7,497 bases of DNA from assembly GCA_937124525.1 (NCBI GenBank), contig CAKZLA010000066.1, forward strand, positions 1 to 7,497. Direction: 5' to 3'. Every line of letters begins with the position of its first letter. Position 1 is the first letter of the stretch. A program made the position numbers and the translations under genes. The notes beneath the pieces were generated by a model. That model saw nothing but the letters and a program-made list of their open reading frames with translations. It was not told the origin of the DNA and searched no databases. Shown piece by piece: positions 1 to 5,700 of the stretch. The DNA comes from an uncultured Desulfobacterium sp. GTDB lineage: Bacteria; Desulfobacterota; Desulfobacteria; Desulfobacterales; Desulfobacteraceae.

Positions 1-2
1 GC

Positions 3-123
3 TTGGTCATAACGTCGGCCATTTTGTGATGTAATTTTAACATTAAGAATCAAACCCTGTCATTACAGTGGTTTGCGATGAGTAAAGTTTTATATCCCGC
101 ACAGTGGCCCAGCTTATGACCAA
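3..123. repeat. Long-armed imperfect inverted repeat (possible MITE-like remnant)
   Basis: The left arm (3-21) begins TTGGTCATAA and the right arm (105-123) ends TTATGACCAA. The first 10 bp pair perfectly, and after three mismatches a GGCCA block pairs in the same register, giving 16 of 19 pairs. The 83 bp between the arms show no ORF and no similarity to the array that follows. A small non-autonomous element or the end of a mobile element is possible. No target-site duplication can be judged because only two bases lie outside the left arm. The pairing is seen directly; its meaning is unknown. Confidence 0.45.
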
Positions 124-167
124 CCCCGAAGATTCAAACTCCAATTATTGCAGTCTCTTATACGGAG

Positions 168-334
168 TTTCACATAAAAATCACTTCCAAAGGATTGATA
201 TTGTTAGGGTTTCATTTTTCGTTGTGGCAGGTGTTTACAGTCATGTAGGTTATAAGATATAATCATAGCCAATGCCACGGTTTTTTTAATCTTTCTTGTG
301 GGCGAACCAAGTCAAAATATAGGTCCCCGTGGTG
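168..334. repeat. Array dimer 1
   Basis: This is the most diverged dimer at its left edge; the start could be placed at TTATACGG (158) or near 168. The first half carries GTTGTGGCAGG at 221-231 followed by a weak hairpin. The second half carries TTGTGGGCGAACC (296-308), which can fold back on GGTCCCC (322-328) with bulges. Between them AAGAT (254-258) and ATCTT (289-293) mark a short upstream stem. Confidence 0.55.
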
Positions 335-501
335 GTTTATATGAAACTCCGTCCAAAATACTGGAATCATAAGAGTTTCAATTTTCATTGTGGCAGGCGT
401 TTACTGCCATGTATGTTTATATGAAAGAGTAGGGGCACCTAATATTCTTTCATGCTTCGTTGTGGGCAGGCCCAGGTTCTCCATGCGGTCTGCCCGTGGA
501 A
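335..501. repeat. Array dimer 2 (best preserved)
   Basis: The first half has an 8-bp perfect upstream stem, TGAAACTC (342-349) with GAGTTTCA (373-380). It is followed by a 6-bp perfect hairpin, TGGCAG (391-396) with CTGCCA (404-409), closing a 7-nt loop. The second half repeats the design with different bases. Its upstream stem is ATGAAAGA (421-428) with TCTTTCAT (446-453). Its hairpin is GGGCAGGCC (464-472) with GGTCTGCCC (487-495), nine pairs including one G-T. Both halves open with the identical GTTTATATGAAA. Confidence 0.65.
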
Positions 502-665
502 GTTATATAAAAGTCCGCACAATAGATTGAAATCATAGGAATTTTGTTTTTAATTATGGCAATCAAAATCTTTATGCATGCAATAAGGAAATTTAGATAT
601 ACCTAATATTATTTTCATGGTACGTTGTGGGCGAATTCGGTCCCGAAACCCGGTCGCCCGAGACT
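502..665. repeat. Array dimer 3
   Basis: The first half is eroded: its upstream stem is AAAAGTCC (509-516) with GGAATTTT (538-545), seven of eight pairs, and the TGTGGCAGG landmark has become TATGGCAAT. The second half keeps TTGTGGGC at 625-632 and a perfect 6-bp hairpin, GGGCGA (629-634) with TCGCCC (654-659). Compared with dimer 2 the inner two pairs of that stem have changed on both sides. Confidence 0.55.
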
Positions 666-674
666 GTTATACGG

Positions 675-776
675 TAAACCAAAAACTGCTGCGTCCCTAA
701 GTTCTCTGATTGCCGCCACAGATGGCATCCAACGGGAATTAAAAACCAGATATATGGCATTAGAAATGATTTGAAT
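675..776. other. Leader of the chemoreceptor gene, no recognised promoter
   Basis: This is the stretch between the repeat array and the ribosome binding site. I looked for sigma-70, sigma-28 (TAAA-N15-GCCGATAA) and sigma-54 (TGGCAC-N5-TTGC) patterns. I found only isolated halves, such as CTAAG at 697-701 with GCCG at the wrong distance, and TGGCA at 723 and 755 without a partner. The promoter may lie here in a non-consensus form or further upstream inside the array. Confidence 0.3.
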
Positions 777-780
777 GGAG
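777..780 (+). promoter_or_regulatory. Ribosome binding site deciding the chemoreceptor start
   Basis: GGAG lies 8 nt before the ATG at 789. An in-frame TTG at 771 would extend the protein by six residues, but it would place this motif inside the coding sequence. The ATG at 789 also gives the usual short basic N-terminus before the first membrane segment. Confidence 0.7.
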
Positions 781-788
781 ATTTAAAG

Positions 789-2399
789 ATGCTGAAAAAT
801 GTTAAGCTTAGTACAAAATTGTGGAGTTTAAGCGGATTGCTTGTTATAGCGGTTCTTTTGGTTGCCCTTAACTCGATCTGGTCCATCGACACTATTCTCA
901 GAGTCAATGACAATTATATTGAAGCCGCTGAATTCGACGACTTCATAATGCAAAGGGAAATTGATCATTTAAACTGGATAAACAACCTCAAGAATGTTTT
1001 TTTGAATAAACGAGATCATACCGATGTTCAGCTGGATCATACCCAATGTAATATCGCCCCGCTTTTATACGGGGAAAAGGGCAAAGAACTTATCAAGAAA
1101 TATCCTGAATTAAAAAGTTCACTTGAGGCCATTATCGAGCCACATAAACATCTTCATGAGTCCGCTGTTTTGATAAATAAAACCATCAAAGAGAAGGGGT
1201 ATGATGAGGCGCATAAGGTTTTTTCAACAAAAACCTTGCCCATGCTGGTGGAAACAAAGAGAACAATGGAAGTTCTTGCGGATAAAATTCATGATATGAA
1301 ACAAATTTCGGAAAACAAGATGTTATCCACAGGGACCGATTCCCGCTGGTCAGCAATTGTAATTACCGTGATCGCCATTGTACTGGGGGGATTACTGAGC
1401 AATTTTGTAATAAGATCCATAAGCAAGCCTATCCACCGCGTCATTAAGGGGCTGAACGTGGGTTCGGACGAGATGATTGCTGCTTCCATGCAGGTATCCG
1501 ATTCCAGTAAGCAATTGGCGGAGGGCGCATCGGAACAGGCGGCTTCCATTGAACAGACATCCTCTTCCTTGGAAGAGATGTCCTCAATGACCAAACAGAA
1601 CGCAGAAAACGCAATTCAAGCCAGAAACCTTACCAATGAGGCCAGCCAGGTAATGGGCCGAGCCGACAGATCCATGGCCGGACTTATAACCTCGATGAAA
1701 GAGATGTCAGTGGCAAGTGAGGAGACTTCCAAAATTATTAAGACCATTGATGAAATCGCGTTTCAAACCAATCTGCTGGCCTTGAATGCGGCGGTGGAAG
1801 CGGCCCGGGCCGGTGAGGCTGGCGCAGGGTTCGCCGTTGTGGCGGAGGAGGTGCGTAATCTTGCCATGCGGGCGGCTGAAGCTGCCAGGAATACCGCAGA
1901 CCTGATAGAGGGTACGGTGGGGAAAATTACCGATGGAGCCAAACTTGTGGACGAAACAAATGAAGCATTTACGGAAGTGGCCCAAAGCACCACCAAGGTG
2001 GGAGAATTGGTGGAGGAAATCGCTGTTGCCTCTGGTGAACAGGCCCAGGGAATTGACCAAATCAATAAAGCCGTGGTAGAAATGGATAATGTTATCCAGC
2101 AGAACGCGTCATATGCAGAAGAGAACGCAAGTACATCCGAGGAAATGAACACCCATGCTGTTCAAATGAGGAGTTTTGTGGACGACCTGGCGATGTTGGT
2201 GGGTAGCAGCCTTTTTATAAAGGACGGGAAAGACTTGGATTCACAGGGGGCAGAGTCAAAGAGGTCTCTCCGAGAATCTTCTCCAACCCCGGTGATGATA
2301 GAAAAACCGAAAAAAAGATCTTCCGAGGTTCGCGTTTTAAATAAAGTTGATCGGAAGCTTCTCGCACCCATGGATGATGGGGCTTTCCAGGCTTTTTGA
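789..2399 (+). CDS. Methyl-accepting chemotaxis protein with periplasmic zinc-binding (CZB) sensor domain
   Basis: This is a transmembrane chemoreceptor of 536 residues that signals through CheA/CheW. Seen in the sequence: membrane helix 1 at residues about 12-33; a periplasmic helical sensor at about 34-187; membrane helix 2 at about 188-208; a short HAMP-like first helix (RSISKPIHRVIKGL, from 209); a methylation and signalling coiled coil at about 235-470. The hairpin tip is the near-invariant segment at 319-356, including FQTNLLALNAAVEAARAGE. The sensor has the CZB layout: His60 in DHLNW, Cys87, then His119 and His123 in PHKHLHES, matching the 3-His/1-Cys zinc site known from E. coli DgcZ. 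The usual C-x-F-G-K-W-x-Y-G core reads CNIAPLLYG here. The HAMP lacks a clear second half, as in related deltaproteobacterial receptors I recall. The C-terminus is a flexible tail ending in AFQAF, which resembles a CheR tether. The ligand is inferred (zinc, or oxidants acting on a zinc-thiolate), not shown. Confidence 0.95.
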   Translation: MLKNVKLSTKLWSLSGLLVIAVLLVALNSIWSIDTILRVNDNYIEAAEFDDFIMQREIDHLNWINNLKNVFLNKRDHTDVQLDHTQCNIAPLLYGEKGKELIKKYPELKSSLEAIIEPHKHLHESAVLINKTIKEKGYDEAHKVFSTKTLPMLVETKRTMEVLADKIHDMKQISENKMLSTGTDSRWSAIVITVIAIVLGGLLSNFVIRSISKPIHRVIKGLNVGSDEMIAASMQVSDSSKQLAEGASEQAASIEQTSSSLEEMSSMTKQNAENAIQARNLTNEASQVMGRADRSMAGLITSMKEMSVASEETSKIIKTIDEIAFQTNLLALNAAVEAARAGEAGAGFAVVAEEVRNLAMRAAEAARNTADLIEGTVGKITDGAKLVDETNEAFTEVAQSTTKVGELVEEIAVASGEQAQGIDQINKAVVEMDNVIQQNASYAEENASTSEEMNTHAVQMRSFVDDLAMLVGSSLFIKDGKDLDSQGAESKRSLRESSPTPVMIEKPKKRSSEVRVLNKVDRKLLAPMDDGAFQAF

Positions 2400-2406
2400 A
2401 CTTTGG

Positions 2407-2430
2407 GCACTGGTTCAGCAGAACCAGTGC
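2407..2430 (+). terminator. Perfect 10-bp hairpin after the chemoreceptor gene, candidate terminator
   Basis: GCACTGGTTC (2407-2416), loop AGCA, then GAACCAGTGC (2421-2430) form a perfect stem that starts 8 nt after the stop codon. No T-run follows immediately; a TTTT comes only at 2438-2441, after GTGAGCG. It could be a weak intrinsic terminator or a 3'-end stabilising hairpin. It faces the convergent lipoprotein gene, so it may also act on that transcript. Confidence 0.5.
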
Positions 2431-2764
2431 GTGAGCGTTTTAAATCGCTTGTAATGATTTCATGGGGTTAGAGCTTTTTTATAAAATTTTTCTGCCAAAA
2501 TCAAAATAAGCTACAACTCTCTTGATTTGACTTAAAAAAATACAATGATAACTGTGATTTGTTAAATAGACACAAAATCTCAAGCAAGTCAAACTAATGT
2601 CAATAACCCATAGTTAGGCTGCAAATATGTCGAGAAAAGCGGATAAAGGCTATAAACGGCTACCCACCTATACTTGGATAGTCTTGATATGCATGATTAG
2701 CAAGGCTGAAAATTATCCCGCTTTAGACTGGTAGCCCAAAAATGAATGCGCATTTTTATATGGC
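2431..2764. other. Non-coding gap between convergent genes
   Basis: AT-rich, with no supported ORF. It holds an 8-bp inverted repeat, TTTGACTT (2526-2533) with AAGTCAAA (2586-2593). It also holds a 14-bp sequence (2568-2581) repeated upstream of the lipoprotein gene, and two crossing inverted repeats between 2639 and 2736. The gap is long for a simple convergent pair, so a small RNA is conceivable, but no promoter is convincing. Confidence 0.4.
2738..2757 (-). terminator. Weak A/T hairpin after the lipoprotein stop codon
   Basis: AAAAATG (2738-2744) pairs with CATTTTT (2751-2757) around a 6-nt loop, starting 7 nt beyond the stop codon of the minus-strand gene. The stem is A/T-rich and the T-run forms part of the stem itself, so it is a poor match to a standard intrinsic terminator. 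It is listed because of its position. Confidence 0.25.
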
Positions 2765-5700
2765 TTACTGAAAATCAATAACCACATTGTCCCGTACAGC
2801 TTCCCTGCCAATTAATGCAGTTACGGTACTGGTACCGCTTTGTTTTGAGGAAATACGGCCTGCGGCCCTCCCTGCTGCATCGGTTTTTCCCGGCTGCTCA
2901 AGGTCATCGCTCTGCCGGCTGGAGACCAGCCTTACCTGGATACCAGGCACCGGATTGTTGTTTTTATCGCGGACTTCCACAAGAATTTCTGCGGTGTCCT
3001 GTCCATTGGCCCGGACAAGGGGAGGCTCGGCTCTCAGCCGTGTGGTGTCTGGATCTGGATCACCAGCAATAACCGTAACATAGGACTCGGCATGAATGCC
3101 ATTCGTGGTTGCCACGACTTTTCCATTTCCCTGAAGGGTGGCTGAAAACACACCTGGTTTTTCAAAAAAACCGATGTCTCCACGAACCTCCCAGGTAAGC
3201 GACGGAACCGTTACGCTGTTACCGGCCACATCCACCCCCGTTACCTTAAATATCCGGGGGGTGCCAGATTTCAGGGTCACCGGGTTGGGCGACACAAATA
3301 GCTGGGCCAGATTTCCCGGCACCACCGCAACATCCAGAGATGCCACGATTCCCTGATGATACACCTCGATGGAACCGTTGCCAACCCGGGTGGCCTTGAA
3401 CATTCCTGTTTTTCCATCAATGGTGCCGATGTGTGTGGTGACCGCCCACTGGGGGATAAATTGCACCGGATTGCCCCCGACATCAAATCCCCGGGCCTCA
3501 AAGGCATAGGTTTGTCCACCTTTTAAGGAAGATTCGGGGGCATGTATGGTTATGGAAGCCAGGGCCCCCGGCACAACGGTGAGTTTCACAGGGGCTGACA
3601 ATGTGCCATGGTGGGCGGATATGATTCCGGAACCGGCTTTGCTGCCTGTGATCAGGCCCGAAGGGCTGACCACGGCCAGGGATTCCGGGATAATCTGCCA
3701 GGTCACATCGGTGGGTACAAGATTGCCATAGGAATCCCTGCCACTGACCTGAAGCGTTGTTTGTTGCCCGGCCGCCAGTTCCAGAGGAGGGGAGGTTAAA
3801 GTCAGTTCACTGACCTCTCCCGGGGAGACAATCACCTGGGCATTTCCCTGAACACTGCCTGACCGGGCAGACACCTCTCCTTTGCCTGAATTTTTGGCAA
3901 AAAAGATTCCATCCACCGAATCAATGGTTCCAAGAACCCCGTCAGCCTTGAACGCCCAGCTCAAATCAACAGAGACGACATTTCCCTGGGCATCAAAGGC
4001 CACTCCTTTGAATTGATGGGTTTGTCCGGCCACAAGAATTAATTGTTTCGGGGTGATATCAATGCGGGAAATCGGTCCGGGAGTCACCTGGATCTGGCTG
4101 AGCCCGGCCACGCCGGCCATCTGGCAGCTGACATATCCCTGTCCAACGGTGTGTGCACTGAACTCTCCCCCTTCTGAGACTTTGCCAACGCCTCCGATGA
4201 CAGTCCAGCCAGCCTTGATATCCACCCGGTTGCCTTCTCCATCGTATCCAAACGCCTTAAACACCATTGTGGAACCGGCGGCAATGCTGGTCTTTCCCGG
4301 TTTGACTTCTACCCGGACCACAGGTCCCACAGCCACCTGCACCGGAATGACGGCCTGGGCCTTGGCCATGGTGACGGTTATGTTACCGCTTCCTGCCATA
4401 TGGGCTCTGAATTGATTATCCATGGATACCGTCCCCAGTTGATTCTCTATTTCGAACGAAAATTCAGGGGTTGCAATGGGATTATCAGCGGCATCAAAGG
4501 CCTTAAGATCCAGTTGAATCTTATCTCCGGCAATGATGTTCAGCGGGGTAACGTTTAACACGTTAATGCGGACGGCTTCCCCGGATACCACCTCAATGGC
4601 CATGGTGGCTTCAACCCCCTGGGATTGAACGGTGAGCATTCCGTTTCCAGCCTTGTTGGCGGTGAATCGCCCCTGATCGTCAATGTAACCAAGTGTTTCA
4701 GGCTCAACAGACCAGTTTGGCTGGAATTGCACAAGATTGTTTCCTGCATCAAATCCATTTGACTGGAACACCAGGGAAGATCCTGAAAATATTTTTCCAT
4801 CCGGTAGATTAATATTGATTCGGGCCAGGGGGCCTTTGCTGATCTTAAGCGGTATTTTCTGGGAAATGTCATTGGCCACTGCCGTGAGAAAACCTTCCCC
4901 CATTTTTTCCGCCACAAAAACGTTGTCTTTGTTGACATCTCCCAATTCCTCGGGAATGACCTTCCACATCACCCTGGCTGGCACCACATTGCCGAATCTA
5001 TCCTCACTCACCGCTTCCAGTTTCTGGGTTTCCCCGGCTTTAAGAGTCAACTGGGCCGGGCTGACATTATTGTATGCGATCTCATTGGGAACCACCACGG
5101 CCTGGGCATGGGCCCGGATATTTTTCACTGCCGCTGTCACCGTCCAGGTACCGGACTTCACCGGTTTGAACATGCCGTTTTGGCTGATGGAACCAATGGT
5201 CTCATCTTTAAGGCTCCAGGTGACGGAGGCCTTGATGGGATTACCGAATTTATCCTGAATTTTGGCGCTAAAGGCTCTCTTTTCCCCGGCTGCCAGACGG
5301 ATTTTATCCGGCGTAATGACAATATTAACGGGTTCACCCGGCTGGATCTGTACCCTGTTCTCAAGGGTCATGGTTTCCATGGATTTGAGATCCTGAATTT
5401 TTACCAGAATTTTTCCGTTGCCAATTTTCTTTCCACCCAAAACCCCCTGGGTGTCAATGGTGCCAAAATCAATGGGGTAAATGGACCAACTGGTTTTGGA
5501 ATACACCGTGTTCCCAAGGGCATCCAGGCCGAACACCGTGAATTCCTGTACTTCGCCTGCCTTAAAAACCACCGGGGTGTCTGGAGTCAGAACAGCTTTC
5601 ACCATCTTTCCAGGAACCACGGCCAGAGATGTCGTGACCACCACGTCTCCCTGGCGTGCCTCCACAACGGTATTTCCTGAATGCAGAGCTTTAAATATAC

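Larger units (their letters stand above)
158..674. repeat. Degenerate tandem array, dimeric period about 165 bp, elementary unit about 83 bp
   Basis: Landmarks recur at a constant interval. TGTGGCAGG lies at 223, 389 and (degenerate) 555; TTGTGGGC lies at 296, 460 and 625; TTATAT-type leaders lie at 337 and 503. These give three copies of a ~165-bp dimer. The two halves of each dimer resemble each other: leader TTATATGAAA, a spacer, TTTCA-rich sequence ending in CGTTGTGG or similar, then a G/C-rich hairpin. The 12-mer GTTTATATGAAA occurs exactly at 335 and 415, in successive halves. The array is therefore about six units of ~83 bp, all in the same orientation. A further TTATACGG at 667-674 looks like the start of a truncated seventh unit. 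No open reading frame runs through it. The function is not recognised. Confidence 0.7.

Noticed and set aside
158..674. CRISPR array
   Set aside because: The repeated units are long (~83/165 bp), diverged along their whole length and adjacent, with no short identical repeats separated by unique spacers.
158..674. tRNA or tRNA-like cluster
   Set aside because: The unit size is similar, but no unit shows the conserved T-arm (GGTTCGAATCC-like) or a cloverleaf; only two stems per unit are supported.
771..788. TTG start for the chemoreceptor at 771
   Set aside because: It would place the GGAG ribosome binding site within the coding sequence; the ATG at 789 is well spaced from it.
593..913. 106-residue minus-strand reading frame across the leader and start of the chemoreceptor gene
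   Set aside because: It overlaps the repeat array end and the receptor N-terminus, has no recognisable domain, and has low-complexity composition typical of a chance frame.
1289..2152. Minus-strand frames of 101-129 residues inside the chemoreceptor gene
   Set aside because: They are antiparallel shadows of the highly conserved signalling domain, and their residues mirror its codons.
2527..2552. Promoter in the convergent gap from TTGACT (2527-2532)
   Set aside because: The only -10-like hexamer nearby, TACAAT (2541-2546), is just 8 bp away, and nothing suitable lies at 16-18 bp.
2526..2593. TTTGACTT/AAGTCAAA inverted repeat as a terminator or operator
   Set aside because: The 8-bp arms are 52 bp apart in AT-rich DNA, with no T-run and no adjacent promoter; chance is a sufficient explanation.
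4737..5680. Plus-strand frames of 173 and 190 residues inside the lipoprotein gene
   Set aside because: They lie opposite the Ig-like repeats, have no domain of their own and no good ribosome binding site. The opposite strand gives a continuous 1490-residue protein with regular repeats.
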